Source: Cyanobium sp. Cruz CV13-4-11 | Lineage (GTDB): Bacteria > Cyanobacteriota > Cyanobacteriia > PCC-6307 > Cyanobiaceae | Assembly (NCBI RefSeq): GCF_024346055.1 | Contig: NZ_JAGQCH010000014.1 | Location: forward strand, 29,512 to 93,511 | Reading direction: 5' to 3' | Length of the DNA: 64,000 nt | In this document: piece by piece, positions 1 to 8,269 of the stretch | How the letters are laid out: every line of letters starts with the position of its first letter | Numbering within the stretch: the first letter of the stretch is position 1 | Program-made: the position numbers and the translations under genes | Notes under the pieces: model-generated | The model's input: only the letters and a program-made list of their open reading frames with translations | The model's database searches: none | Told to the model about the DNA's origin: nothing

Positions 1-1
1 G

Positions 2-253
2 CTGCAGATCTGGAACACCCAGAAATGCACCGTGCTGATGATCACCCACGACATCGATGAGGCCATCTTCCTGGCCGATCGGCTGGTGATGATGACCAAC
101 GGCCCAGCGGCTTCGATCGGCGAGGTGATGACCATCGACTTCCCCCGGCCCCGCAACCGGGAGGACATCATGGAAGACCCGAAGTACTACGAGCTGCGCA
201 ACACCGCCCTCGACTTCCTCTACAACCGCTTCGCCCACGACGATGTGGAATGA
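2..253 (+). CDS. nrtD: Nitrate-type ABC transporter ATPase, C-terminal fragment (NrtD-like)
   Basis: The window opens inside this gene, and only the last 83 residues are visible. They hold the ABC H-loop region (LMITHDIDEA) and the tail ending LDFLYNRFAHDD, which is characteristic of NrtD/CynD ATPases of the nitrate/cyanate/bicarbonate importer family. The subunit would power periplasmic-binding-protein-dependent uptake of nitrate and nitrite across the inner membrane. Walker A and B lie upstream of the window. The cyanate (CynD) and bicarbonate (CmpD) paralogs are very similar in this part, so the substrate is inferred. The next gene starts 24 bases downstream and is unrelated in function. 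Confidence 0.8.
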   Translation: MQIWNTQKCTVLMITHDIDEAIFLADRLVMMTNGPAASIGEVMTIDFPRPRNREDIMEDPKYYELRNTALDFLYNRFAHDDVE

Positions 254-277
254 GGTCCCGAGAGCGGGGTTGCTGCC

Positions 278-1816
278 TTGACGCGGACATCGCCGTCCCG
301 GATCCCGGTGGCCCTCGCCCTGGCCGCCGCCATCGCCGTTCCCCCTCCGGCGCTGGCCCTTGAGCAGGTCGAGCTGAAGCTGCCGCTGCTGGACACCACC
401 TTCACCATCCGGCTGGCCGAACTGCGCGATCCCCGCGCCCTGCTGGCCGGCGACAGCGACCTGGCCGAGCTCGACCAGGCCACCCGGGGTGCCATCGGGC
501 AACGGATGGTGGAACTGTTCAACACCCCCCTGCCCCTGCAGTCCCTGGATGTGGCCCGCCAGGTGGCCCCCTCACCCCTGGCCCAGCAGGCGCTGCTGCT
601 GCTCTCCTCCCTCGGGGGCGTCGACGGGCTACCGGCCGAAGTCTCCAGTGACACCCTGTTGCAGATTCTCGACCGGGCCGCAGGCCGGGGGACCCTGACG
701 ATGCTGGGGGTGCTGCAGGCCATCCCTGGCCACACAGCCACCGTGGATGTCGGCAAGGGCCTGTTCCTGCTGCAGCGGATGAACGGCCAGCTGCGGGCCG
801 CCGCCCAGCTGCAGGAGAGAGAGACCCCGGCGGCCGTGGATCCCGCCCTGGCCGGCCCGGGTCCCCTGCCCGTGCGGCGGGACACCCTGAAGCTGCCGGT
901 GACCTACCGGCCCCTGCCCCTGGAGGTGGTGATGATCCGGCCGTCCCAGCAGGCCTCCGGCCGGCTGGTGGCCATCTCCCACGGGCTCTGGGATGGGCCG
1001 GAAAGCTTCGAGGGCTGGGGCCGGCATCTGGCCAGCCACGGCTACACCGTGCTGCTGCCCCGCCACCCCGGCAGCGACCGGACCCAGCAGCAGGACATGC
1101 TCTCCGGCAAGGTGCCTCCGCCGGGACCGGCGGAGCTGCGCCTGCGGCCCCTCGACATCTCCGCCCTGATCGATGCGGCGGCGGCGGGGCAACTGGGGCT
1201 GCCGCCCGGCGTGAACACCGGTTCGGTGGTGGTGCTGGGCCAGTCCTGGGGGGCCACCACCGCGCTCCAGCTGGCGGGCGCCCGGCCCAGCTCCCAGCAG
1301 CTGAAGAAGCGCTGCAACGATCTGCAGGACCCCCAGCGCAACCTCAGCTGGGTGCTGCAGTGCAGCTTCCTCGACGCGATCGACCAGGCGGCCCTGGCCG
1401 ACCCGCGGGTGAGGGCGGTGGTGGCGGTGAGTCCGCCGATGGCGCTCCTGTTCGCTGCCGAAACCTCCCCTGTGTTCCAGGGTCGGGTGCTGCTGGTGAG
1501 CGGCAGCCGCGACTGGGTGGTGCCGCCCGGCCCCGAGGCCATCGCACCGATGGCCCGCATCGCCCGCCAGGCCAAGGAGGGGCATCGCCTCATCCTGGCG
1601 AGCGGCGGCGATCACTTCAACATGGGCTCCACCTACGACCAGGGCGGAGGGCCCCTGCGGGGTCTGCTGCTGGGCTGGGTGAACGGAGCCTTCGCCGCGG
1701 GTCCAGGGGTCGCCCCGGGCGTGGGCGCCCCGTCCCTGCTGCCCCCGGATGGCTGGGGGGATGGGGTGCTGTCGCTCACGGACGTGAGCGGCCGGCTGGC
1801 GAGTTGGAACCCCTGA
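278..1816 (+). CDS. Secreted alpha/beta hydrolase with N-terminal DUF1400 domain
   Basis: A 512-residue exported hydrolase of the cyanobacterial DUF1400 type. A signal peptide covers about residues 1-27 (hydrophobic ALALAAAIAVPPPALA). A DUF1400-like helical domain follows to about residue 190. The C-terminal half is an alpha/beta-hydrolase fold with nucleophile elbow GQSWG (Ser323), a late acidic loop (SGSRDWVVPP) and a candidate catalytic His (GGDHFNMG). The start is a TTG at 278, chosen because it begins directly at the signal peptide. The substrate is unknown; family members are annotated only as predicted dienelactone hydrolase or lipase-like proteins. The next gene is a truncated paralog of the N-terminal domain. 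Confidence 0.8.
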   Translation: MTRTSPSRIPVALALAAAIAVPPPALALEQVELKLPLLDTTFTIRLAELRDPRALLAGDSDLAELDQATRGAIGQRMVELFNTPLPLQSLDVARQVAPSPLAQQALLLLSSLGGVDGLPAEVSSDTLLQILDRAAGRGTLTMLGVLQAIPGHTATVDVGKGLFLLQRMNGQLRAAAQLQERETPAAVDPALAGPGPLPVRRDTLKLPVTYRPLPLEVVMIRPSQQASGRLVAISHGLWDGPESFEGWGRHLASHGYTVLLPRHPGSDRTQQQDMLSGKVPPPGPAELRLRPLDISALIDAAAAGQLGLPPGVNTGSVVVLGQSWGATTALQLAGARPSSQQLKKRCNDLQDPQRNLSWVLQCSFLDAIDQAALADPRVRAVVAVSPPMALLFAAETSPVFQGRVLLVSGSRDWVVPPGPEAIAPMARIARQAKEGHRLILASGGDHFNMGSTYDQGGGPLRGLLLGWVNGAFAAGPGVAPGVGAPSLLPPDGWGDGVLSLTDVSGRLASWNP

Positions 1817-1874
1817 GCCGACAGGCCCCCCCGTCTGACCCACACTTGACCCCCATGGTTCCAGCCCCTGCCTG

Positions 1875-2477
1875 ATGTCGCCTTGGCCCTCCCCGCCGCC
1901 ATCGGCCCGCGCCTGGGGCGGAGCCGGCCTGGCTGCCCTGCTCACCCTGGCCGCCCCGTCGGCCCGGGCGGCCGAGCAGGTGGTGTTCGTCAGCGGAGCC
2001 TTCCGCCGCTCGATTCCCGTCGCCGACCTGGAGCGGCTGGCCCGTACGGGGGAGGCCGTGGGCCTGCTGGGGGATGCCCTGCGCCTGGGCGGCAAGGATC
2101 CTGCCGAGGTCGGCAAGCTGCTGAACCACCGGGTGACGCTGCCGCTGGTGCTGACCACACGGCTGTTGAGCACCGGGTTCGGAGAGACCGCCCTGGAGAA
2201 ACTGTCCGTGATCATCTACCCCCTCAAGGCGCCGAGGGTGGGGATGGTGGCCCTGCGTTCGGCGACGATCCTGGGACTCCAGTCCGGCTCGGGAAGCCTG
2301 TCGGCCGTGGGATTCCTGCGGGCCTATCCGAATGAGGACGTGGCGATCAACCTGCCGGCGCTGCAGTCGGCCCTGCAGGGGCTCAGCGGCATGGGCAACG
2401 TCGTCAAGGAGTTCCTGGAATCGGACCTGGGCGCCAACCTCGAGCGGGTGAAGCCCCCCGGGGCGCCGGCCAGATGA
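1875..2477 (+). CDS. Secreted DUF1400-only protein
   Basis: A 200-residue exported protein with a signal peptide (about residues 1-32, ending SARA). The mature part follows the pattern of the DUF1400 domain of the preceding gene: it starts EQV, then a VADLERLARTG segment, a short LPL motif, and a C-terminal helix with LSGMGNVVKE. No hydrolase domain follows. It looks like a stand-alone copy of the accessory domain, 58 bases downstream of the full-length paralog and probably co-transcribed with it. Its function is unknown; pairing suggests a periplasmic partner or regulator of the hydrolase. Confidence 0.7.
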   Translation: MSPWPSPPPSARAWGGAGLAALLTLAAPSARAAEQVVFVSGAFRRSIPVADLERLARTGEAVGLLGDALRLGGKDPAEVGKLLNHRVTLPLVLTTRLLSTGFGETALEKLSVIIYPLKAPRVGMVALRSATILGLQSGSGSLSAVGFLRAYPNEDVAINLPALQSALQGLSGMGNVVKEFLESDLGANLERVKPPGAPAR

Positions 2478-2550
2478 CCGTCAAGGGGGGTGCCAGCCAC
2501 GATCCCAGGTCCCTGGGCTTCAGTGATCGCCTCTCAGCGCAGGGTTGCCG

Positions 2551-3165
2551 CTAAGCCACCAGGGCCATCACAGCGTCGGGCTGGGGCAGAGCGAGCCGCC
2601 TCAGGATCGCCACCAGGGCCCCCAGCTGGGGGCCCTCGAGGTGGAACAGACCCTGTTCCACACTGGTGCCACGGGCCGAGAGCACCTCGTGGATGGCCTC
2701 GCAGATCGCCAAGGCCTGGGAGTCGGATTCGACGCGACACACCTGCACGGTCTCCAGCTGGCCGCCGGGAGCGGCAGGGCTCGCCGTGGCCTGCAGACGA
2801 AACCAGCGCCGGCCATCCGGCATCGGTTGGGCTGTCAGATGCACGACATGGTGGCAAGCCTCGAGCCGCCGGTCCACCGCCCGTCCCAGCTGCAGCGCCA
2901 GGTCGCCATCGTGACCCTCACCCAGGCCGATCTGGGCATGAAAGGCGGCTTCGAGCCCCTGCTGCTCGGCATCGGTGGCTTCCCTCTGGCCCCGGCACAC
3001 CTCGGAGCGCAGGTGCTCCTGCCAGCCATGGGCCACGAACACCGGCAACAGACTGAGGTCATCCGCCGCAAAGGCCCGCTGGAGATTGCCCGGCAGGGTC
3101 GCCGGGGTGCCATCGGTGGCGTGGCGGAGCAACCATTCCTGCAGGGGCGTTGCCGGTGCCGCCAT
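2551..3165 (-). CDS. Conserved hypothetical protein (204 aa)
   Basis: I do not recognise the family. The protein is soluble, has no signal peptide or membrane segment, and is rich in Leu, Ala and Gln. Codon use is typical of the neighbours and the frame is uninterrupted, which supports a real gene. It lies on the minus strand immediately after another hypothetical, facing the DUF1400 pair tail to tail. Confidence 0.6.
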   Translation of the reverse strand: MAAPATPLQEWLLRHATDGTPATLPGNLQRAFAADDLSLLPVFVAHGWQEHLRSEVCRGQREATDAEQQGLEAAFHAQIGLGEGHDGDLALQLGRAVDRRLEACHHVVHLTAQPMPDGRRWFRLQATASPAAPGGQLETVQVCRVESDSQALAICEAIHEVLSARGTSVEQGLFHLEGPQLGALVAILRRLALPQPDAVMALVA

Positions 3166-3203
3166 GACGTCAACCTATTATTCAACAGACTTTAAGCCTA
3201 GCT

Positions 3204-3719
3204 TCATTTTGTCGTCTGGCCAGCCTCCAGCAGCCAGAGGGCCAGGCCGCCGCCCCGCCCCCGGGCCGCCAGCCACCTGGGGGTCGCCCCCGCCCCGGGG
3301 CCCTCGGCGGCGATCAGGGCGAAGAACGGCCGGCGCAGAGGGTCCGGCGCAGGCAGGGCGCGCTCGATCAGCACCCGCCCGCCCAGCAGCAGCCGCAGGC
3401 GATCGAAGCTGAAGACCAGGAGGGGCCGGCGGCCCTGAAGCCGCCCAACCCCATCAAAACGAAGCTCCAGGGCACCGAGGCGAACGCTGTTCACCAACCG
3501 CATCGTCTCGCCGCCTTGATCCGCCCCGTCGAGCGCCAGCTGCAGGCGAGCCGACAGACCCCGCAGCAGGGCGGCACCGAACGCGGCGGGCCGCAGGCTG
3601 CCCTTGCCCCAGATCCGCTCCAGTCGCCAGGAACCGATCAGCGCCGCCTGGTTGAGACCGCTGCCCTCCCGGCGGCTGCGTCGCTCGCGCTCCAGTAACC
3701 ACTGGGCCTCGGGAATCAC
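3204..3719 (-). CDS. Conserved hypothetical protein (171 aa)
   Basis: A soluble 171-residue protein. The N-terminal stretch (GSWRLERIWGKG) and alternating hydrophobic strands (GALELRFDGVGRL, PLLVFSFDRLRLLLGG) suggest a lipocalin-like or plastid-lipid-associated-like beta-barrel, but this is only an impression. It ends in a Gly/Ala/Arg-rich tail. The start faces the Fur-like site and Crp-family gene, so the two share a divergent promoter region of about 160 bases. Confidence 0.6.
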   Translation of the reverse strand: MIPEAQWLLERERRSRREGSGLNQAALIGSWRLERIWGKGSLRPAAFGAALLRGLSARLQLALDGADQGGETMRLVNSVRLGALELRFDGVGRLQGRRPLLVFSFDRLRLLLGGRVLIERALPAPDPLRRPFFALIAAEGPGAGATPRWLAARGRGGGLALWLLEAGQTTK

Positions 3720-3801
3720 GGCAGAGCGCCTCGGGTAGCAAGGCCTAACGGTAGGGACGCCCAGCCGCCCGGCGCCCCGCCGCTTCGCAATCCCCAGCTG
3801 C

Positions 3802-3820
3802 TATTGAGAATCGCTTGCAA
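3802..3820. promoter_or_regulatory. Candidate Fur-box-like element
   Basis: The 19-base sequence TATTGAGAATCGCTTGCAA resembles variant Fur boxes of the GAGAATnATTTGCA type. It sits in the divergent region between the 171-aa hypothetical and the Crp-family regulator, with ferritin two genes downstream. The assignment rests on pattern similarity only. Confidence 0.4.
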
Positions 3821-3842
3821 AAGGGCCCCTTCGGCGTCTAGG

Positions 3843-3859
3843 TTGCGAGCAGTTCGCAA
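3843..3859. promoter_or_regulatory. Inverted repeat TTGCGA-N5-TCGCAA upstream of the Crp-family gene
   Basis: A perfect 6-base inverted repeat with a 5-base spacer lies 18 bases before the start codon of the Crp-family regulator. Symmetry and position suit a dimeric helix-turn-helix operator, possibly autoregulatory. Confidence 0.4.
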
Positions 3860-3877
3860 TAAGGGCGCTCCTCTCCG

Positions 3878-4471
3878 ATGCGCTATCGCTTCCTTCCCGA
3901 CGACCCCGTCAGCGCCGTGCGCATGCCGGCCGGCCATACGGTGCTGCTCGACCCCACCCCCAGGCCCGGTGGTTCCTGTCTGGAGGTGCTCGACGGCATC
4001 GCCCGCGTCTACTGCCCCTGCGAGGAGACCGAGGGCATGACCCTGGCCTTCCTCCAGTCCGGCGACCAGCTGCGCACCGACCGGCTCTGCAGTGAAGGCG
4101 TCTGCGTTGAGGCCCTCACCCCCCTGTGCTTCCGCAGTGATGCCGAACCGATCGAGGGGCACGGCTTTGATCCCGTCAACGAGTGGACCCTGCAGTTGCT
4201 GCGCATCCGCCACCTCGGCAGCGCCGAACTGCGGCTCCATGCCCTGCTCTCGCTGCTCGTACGCCGCCTCGGCCGCCGCTGCGGGCCCTGGTGCGATCTG
4301 CCCTTCCGCCTCACCCACGAGCGCATCGGCGAACTGATCGGCACCACCAGGGTCACCACCACCCGGCTGATCTCCCGCATCCGCGCCGCCGAGCTGCTGC
4401 AGGTCCCCAGCGGTGAAGCCGGCCTGCGCCTGGCGCCGGCCCTGGTCGATGGCGCTCCCCTGGCCGCCTGA
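3878..4471 (+). CDS. Crp/Fnr-family transcriptional regulator, cysteine-rich
   Basis: A 197-residue regulator. Residues 1 to about 100 form a shortened cupin-like sensor, a linker helix follows, and residues 145-170 form the Crp-type winged helix (LTHERIGELIG then TRVTTTRLISRI). It carries eight cysteines (34, 46, 48, 71, 76, 84, 135, 139), including CPC and CSEGVC clusters. That is unusual for a cAMP-type Crp and suggests redox, metal or Fe-S sensing. I recall close relatives with the same Cys pattern in marine picocyanobacteria. The divergent upstream region holds a Fur-like box and a palindrome, and a ferritin gene lies nearby, so a link to iron or redox state is plausible but inferred. 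Confidence 0.85.
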   Translation: MRYRFLPDDPVSAVRMPAGHTVLLDPTPRPGGSCLEVLDGIARVYCPCEETEGMTLAFLQSGDQLRTDRLCSEGVCVEALTPLCFRSDAEPIEGHGFDPVNEWTLQLLRIRHLGSAELRLHALLSLLVRRLGRRCGPWCDLPFRLTHERIGELIGTTRVTTTRLISRIRAAELLQVPSGEAGLRLAPALVDGAPLAA

Positions 4472-4477
4472 CCCGTG

Positions 4478-4750
4478 ATGCCAACCACCTGCCAAGCCTC
4501 CGAGAGCCTGATCGGCAGCCTCTGCCGCGAGATGGCCGCCCTGCGCCAGAGCTGGCAGCTGCTGAACGGGCACCTGACCACCTGCCGCGACTCCCAGCTG
4601 CGCCAGCGCCTCGGGCGGGAAGCGGCGCACCTGCAGCGGCGCCGACTGGCTATCCAGGGGCTGGCCCGCACCATGGCGCGGCTGCCCCTGCGCGATCCCC
4701 TCGGGGCGAGCTTTCTGCTGGAGGTGGCCAGCAGGCCCCTGCCCGGCTGA
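4478..4750 (+). CDS. Small hypothetical protein (90 aa)
   Basis: A short, mostly helical, basic protein beginning MPTTCQASESL. It starts 6 bases after the stop of the Crp-family gene, so the two are probably co-transcribed. ATG 4478 is preferred over the adjacent in-frame GTG at 4475. No recognisable domain; heptad-like Leu/Arg spacing (LRQRLGREAAHLQRRRL) suggests a coiled coil. Confidence 0.55.
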   Translation: MPTTCQASESLIGSLCREMAALRQSWQLLNGHLTTCRDSQLRQRLGREAAHLQRRRLAIQGLARTMARLPLRDPLGASFLLEVASRPLPG

Positions 4751-4776
4751 AGGACTGGGCAGGGGCGCAGCTCCGA

Positions 4777-5358
4777 TCAGGCCAGGGCGGCCGCCGACGG
4801 CTGGGCCGACGCCAGCTCCCCGTCGATCAGCAGCATGGACGCCGCCTCCAAACGGCCGAAGCGGACCCGACCCAGCAGGTGAGCCGCTTCGTTTTCGGCA
4901 GCGATCTGGCCCTGAATCAGGGGGTCGAGGAAGACGGTGCTGCGCACGTCCCCGGCACGCTCAGCCATGGAATAGAGGAGCTGCAGGGAGGTGGTGACGT
5001 CGGCCTCCAGCCGGAAGGCGTCGGCCAGGAGCGCCTCGGCATCGCTCCACTGCTGGCCAGGGGCCGGCAGGTCACCCAGATGCACCGTCTGACCGCGGGC
5101 GATCAGGTAGTCGGCCACCAGAGCGGCATGGTGCTGCTCACCCCGGGATTCCTCCAGGAGGTAAGCGGCGAATCCGCGCAGTTCCCGCTCGCAGAACCAG
5201 AGGGCCATGGCCCAGTAGGCGGCGCTGGCCTTGCGCTCCAGGCCCAGGTGCTCCTGCAGGCCCTCCAGCAGCGCGGCCTCCATGGGCAGGGCCATGGCCC
5301 TGCCGGCGGGGCCGGTGGCGACGGCGTTCTGGGCCAGGGAGGAGGTGGAGAAGGTCAT
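4777..5358 (-). CDS. Ferritin
   Basis: A 193-residue ferritin-like four-helix protein that would oxidise Fe(II) and store it as a mineral core in the cytoplasm. Visible features are the helix-1 region ending in the ExxL pattern, the ferroxidase segment EESRGEQHHAALV (E and ExxH ligands), and a later E-rich helix (QIAAENEAAHLLGRV). Length suits bacterial non-heme ferritin. ATG 5358 (MTFSTSSLAQ) is chosen because the nine residues added by the upstream ATG at 5385 look unrelated. It lies tail to tail with the Crp-family operon, whose upstream region has a Fur-like motif. Confidence 0.85.
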   Translation of the reverse strand: MTFSTSSLAQNAVATGPAGRAMALPMEAALLEGLQEHLGLERKASAAYWAMALWFCERELRGFAAYLLEESRGEQHHAALVADYLIARGQTVHLGDLPAPGQQWSDAEALLADAFRLEADVTTSLQLLYSMAERAGDVRSTVFLDPLIQGQIAAENEAAHLLGRVRFGRLEAASMLLIDGELASAQPSAAALA

Positions 5359-5485
5359 GACGATCGGCCTGGGGGAACGACCCATTCACCGTCGGTTCAA
5401 TGTAAGGAGGCCGGCGACGATCCGACCCGCTGCGGTAGCAGCGGGCGAACAGCGGCCCAGACTTGGTGAACCCTGCAGCCTCCCC

Positions 5486-5923
5486 ATGGCCGGTGCCATC
5501 GACCATGGCCTGCGTCTGCGCAGCCTCTGGATCGCCTGGCTGCTGGCCATGCTGTTCCACGTCAATCTGGGGCTGATGCCCCTGTTCCACGGGATCTCGC
5601 CGGAGATCGACAGCCACGTGCCGGTCGCCCAGCTGCCGTTGCTGTTCGGGGCGATGCTGGGTTACTTCCTGCTGCCTCTGGCGGCGTTGGTGCTGATCGC
5701 CTACGCCGCCAGCGATCCATCGCACCCCGGCCGCTGGCGCCGCTGGCGCCTCTGCCACTTCTGGTTCAGCTTCGGGTACACCCTGACCAACATCCCCCAT
5801 CTAGCGGCCGACATCCTGGTGCCCGACGCCCGGATCGATCAGATCGTGCTGATGCTGGCCATGGTGGTGATCGGCCTGCTGATCAACCGTGAGGGCTGGC
5901 TCTGGTGGCGTCTGGGGCCGTAG
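5486..5923 (+). CDS. Integral membrane protein, about four TM segments
   Basis: A 145-residue membrane protein with hydrophobic segments at about residues 14-31, 50-73, 90-108 and 118-135. The family is not recognised. A conserved-looking loop (HGISPEIDSHVP) and Trp-rich segments are present. The start is ATG 5486, preceded by a gap from the divergent ferritin. Its last 41 bases overlap the 3' end of the convergent histone-deacetylase-like gene. Confidence 0.6.
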   Translation: MAGAIDHGLRLRSLWIAWLLAMLFHVNLGLMPLFHGISPEIDSHVPVAQLPLLFGAMLGYFLLPLAALVLIAYAASDPSHPGRWRRWRLCHFWFSFGYTLTNIPHLAADILVPDARIDQIVLMLAMVVIGLLINREGWLWWRLGP

Positions 5924-6965
5924 CTGCCAACCCCAGCAACGTGGCCACATGGGCCGCGCTGGCCGACGCCAGACCCTCGAGGTCGTAGCCGCCCTCCAGG
6001 ACGGACACCAGCCGCCCCTGGGCCGACTGGGCGGCGATGTCAAGCATCAGCTGGGTCAGGGCGGAGAAGTCGCGATCCTCCAGCCGGAAATCCCCCAGGG
6101 GATCGCCGCCCCTGGAGTCGAAGCCCGCCGAGATCAGCACGAACTCCGGGGCGAACGCCTCGGCCAGGGGCACCAGCCCGTCGCGCCAGGCGGCCAGCAG
6201 CTGCCGGCCCGTCGTGCCGGCCGGCAGGGGGCAGTTGCAGGTGAAGCCGGCTCCAGGCCCCTCACCCCGCTCCAACCGGGTGCCGGACCCTGGGTAGAAC
6301 GGGGCCTGATGGCTGCTGAAGAACAGCACCGAAGGATCGCGCCAGAAGATGTCCTGGGTGCCGTTGCCGTGGTGCACATCCCAGTCGACGATGAGAATCC
6401 GCTCCAGTCCATGCACCGCCTGCAGATGGCGGGCGGCAATGGCCACGTTGTTGTAGATGCAGAAGCCCATGCCGCGGGTGGCGCTGGCGTGGTGCCCCGG
6501 GGGCCGCACGACCGCAAAGGCCTGGCGCACCCGCCCCTCCATGACAGCCTCCACCGCCGCCAGCACACCGCCGGCGGCCAGCCGGGCGGTCCGCTCGGAG
6601 TGGGCGCTGATGGCCGTATCGCCGGTGGAGAGCTGGTCGCGGCCCGCCAGGATGTCGTCCTGAACGCGCTGCAGATACTGCGGGGTGTGGCAGCGCAGCA
6701 ACTCTCTCTCCGTGGCCGGGCGCGGAGGGATCAGCAGACAGCGGCCCAGCAGTCCGGCTCGCTCCAGCCCCTGGATCACGGCGTCAACCCGGGCGGGACA
6801 TTCCGGATGCCAGGCCCCTGTGGCGTGCTCCCGGTATGTGGCGCTGCAGAGGAGGCCGGTGCCGGGGCCTGGCGTCGGTGGGTGTGACTTCAGTGGGGCA
6901 GCAGGCACACCGAGCTGGCATTCCCCTTGACCCCTACCGCTCGGCTCGGGATCTGGGGCAGCCAT
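5883..6965 (-). CDS. Histone-deacetylase-superfamily hydrolase
   Basis: A 360-residue Zn-dependent deacetylase of the arginase/deacetylase fold. The signature is present in order: RPPGHHA (catalytic His pair), GFCIYNNVAIAA, DWDVHHGNGT (Zn ligands Asp and His) and GFDSRGGDPLG (Zn-ligand Asp). Bacterial members are thought to act on acetylpolyamines or acetoin-related substrates; the substrate here is unknown. The fold begins about 35 residues in (LLCSATYREHATGAWHPE). The only conventional start is ATG 6965, which overlaps the 3' end of the upstream DUF1830 gene by 76 bases, so the true start may be non-canonical. Confidence 0.9.
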   Translation of the reverse strand: MAAPDPEPSGRGQGECQLGVPAAPLKSHPPTPGPGTGLLCSATYREHATGAWHPECPARVDAVIQGLERAGLLGRCLLIPPRPATERELLRCHTPQYLQRVQDDILAGRDQLSTGDTAISAHSERTARLAAGGVLAAVEAVMEGRVRQAFAVVRPPGHHASATRGMGFCIYNNVAIAARHLQAVHGLERILIVDWDVHHGNGTQDIFWRDPSVLFFSSHQAPFYPGSGTRLERGEGPGAGFTCNCPLPAGTTGRQLLAAWRDGLVPLAEAFAPEFVLISAGFDSRGGDPLGDFRLEDRDFSALTQLMLDIAAQSAQGRLVSVLEGGYDLEGLASASAAHVATLLGLAATAPDATRASPHG

Positions 6966-7207
6966 TCCGGACAGGGAGATACCCCATCTTGCTGCATGGC
7001 CATGGCATCGGCCGAGAGTTGCTCCGTGAGCACGACCCCCAGCGAATCCCTCGCCCAGACTTCCACATCACTGGCTGGGGGGCAGTGGAACGTGAGCACT
7101 TCGAAGGGAAACACCACCCTTTCCAGAAAGAAATCGTCTGGCCCACAGCAGCGGATGATCCGCATGCGTTCGGAACAGTTGCGATAGCTACATAGCAAAA
7201 CGTCCAT
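6890..7207 (-). CDS. DUF1830 protein
   Basis: About 105 residues carrying the cyanobacterial DUF1830 pattern: LLCSYRNCSERMRIIR, then FFLERVVFPFEVLTF, then a short segment around residue 60 (EVWARDSLGVVLTE). Function unknown. The start at 7207 is chosen because GGAGG lies five bases upstream on the coding strand; two upstream in-frame ATGs (7219, 7249) lack this. Its 3' end overlaps the start of the deacetylase-like gene, suggesting translational coupling. Confidence 0.8.
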   Translation of the reverse strand: MDVLLCSYRNCSERMRIIRCCGPDDFFLERVVFPFEVLTFHCPPASDVEVWARDSLGVVLTEQLSADAMAMQQDGVSPCPEWLPQIPSRAVGVKGNASSVCLLPH

Positions 7208-7313
7208 GACATCCTCCATCCCGCCCAGACATCCACCCACGGACAGCACCGGAAGTCAGTGACCGATGCGACGAAGACTTGGGAATGAGTGTTTGTACTG
7301 CGTATGGAACGGC

Positions 7314-7616
7314 TCAGCTGCGGCGCAGCCAGTTCGGCGCCCCGGAGAACCAGTCGCCCAGATCGTCCCGATTGGGATTGAAGGACCTGCTGTCACTGGA
7401 TTCCCCCAGATCCATCTGCACCATGAAGCGCTCGAGTTCCGTGTCCGGCTCCGCCCGCTGCTGCGTCCGCTGGGCCCGTCGCAACCAGCTCCAGACGCTG
7501 GCATCGCGATCAGCGAACTTCTGTACATAGATCCGCTCGCTTAAACTGATTGGCTGGCAATCGGCAATTCTGCCGATGATGTCCTGCAGCCGCAGACGGG
7601 TGCTGGGTGTAAGCAT
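7314..7616 (-). CDS. Small hypothetical protein (100 aa)
   Basis: A soluble, charged 100-residue protein starting MLTPSTRLRLQD. The N-terminal half looks helical (DIIGRIADCQPISLSERIYVQKFADRD, shown here only in part as a motif region), followed by an acidic Asp/Ser-rich tail ending in NWLRRS. The family is not recognised. The frame runs further upstream without a stop, but residues before Met 7616 look non-coding and overlap the divergent DCC gene region. Confidence 0.55.
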   Translation of the reverse strand: MLTPSTRLRLQDIIGRIADCQPISLSERIYVQKFADRDASVWSWLRRAQRTQQRAEPDTELERFMVQMDLGESSDSRSFNPNRDDLGDWFSGAPNWLRRS

Positions 7617-7804
7617 CTGTCGATCATCCAGTGGCGGAAGATCTAGCGGGTCTGATGAATCGGATGGTGCCGATGGCCACAGAATGCGGTGGCCTGTCAG
7701 GACTTGCCGAAAGTCAGCCGCGGGGCACGCCGGCGCCGTGGAAGCTCCCCCGGCACCAGAATCGAAGCGCGACTCAGGGCACCCAAGTCCCAGGCTTTTG
7801 TCCC

Positions 7805-8239
7805 ATGCCCACCCCCTCTGCGCTGAGCGACCCTGCCGCGCAACCGCCGGGTCCGGAGCAGCCACCGCTGCTGCTCGTCTACGACGGCGGCTGTCCGTTC
7901 TGCCGCCACTTCGCCCTGAGCAGTGAACTGCGCAGCGGCATCACCAACCTGCGCATCGTCGACGGGCGGGCCGACACGGACCTGCGCCGGGAGTTGCGGG
8001 CACGGGGCCTGCCCCTGGCGGAGGGGGCGGTTCTGCTCCAGGGAGAGAGGGCCTGGCATGGGGCCGAGGCGGTGCGGCATCTGTGCGGCCTGATGCGCCC
8101 CAGCGATCCGCTGCTGCGGTTGCTGGTGCCCCTGTTCGACGGGCCCTCCCGCAGCGAACGGCTCTATCCCCTGCTGCTGGGGGCGCGGCGCCTGGCCCTG
8201 GCCTGGAAGGGCCTGCCGCTGGATCCCGACAGGCCCTGA
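7805..8239 (+). CDS. DCC-family thiol-disulfide protein (DUF393)
   Basis: A 144-residue thioredoxin-like protein with the DCC family signature YDGGCPFCRHF (Cys30 and Cys33). The family is a small redox fold named for conserved D, C and C residues near the N-terminus. The C-terminal helices (LLRLLVPLF and LYPLLLGARRL) are also typical. Redox partner unknown. The start is ATG 7805; residues encoded further upstream in this frame look non-coding. Confidence 0.85.
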   Translation: MPTPSALSDPAAQPPGPEQPPLLLVYDGGCPFCRHFALSSELRSGITNLRIVDGRADTDLRRELRARGLPLAEGAVLLQGERAWHGAEAVRHLCGLMRPSDPLLRLLVPLFDGPSRSERLYPLLLGARRLALAWKGLPLDPDRP

Positions 8240-8269
8240 AGGGCACGGCTCGAGGGGGGGACCAGGGGC

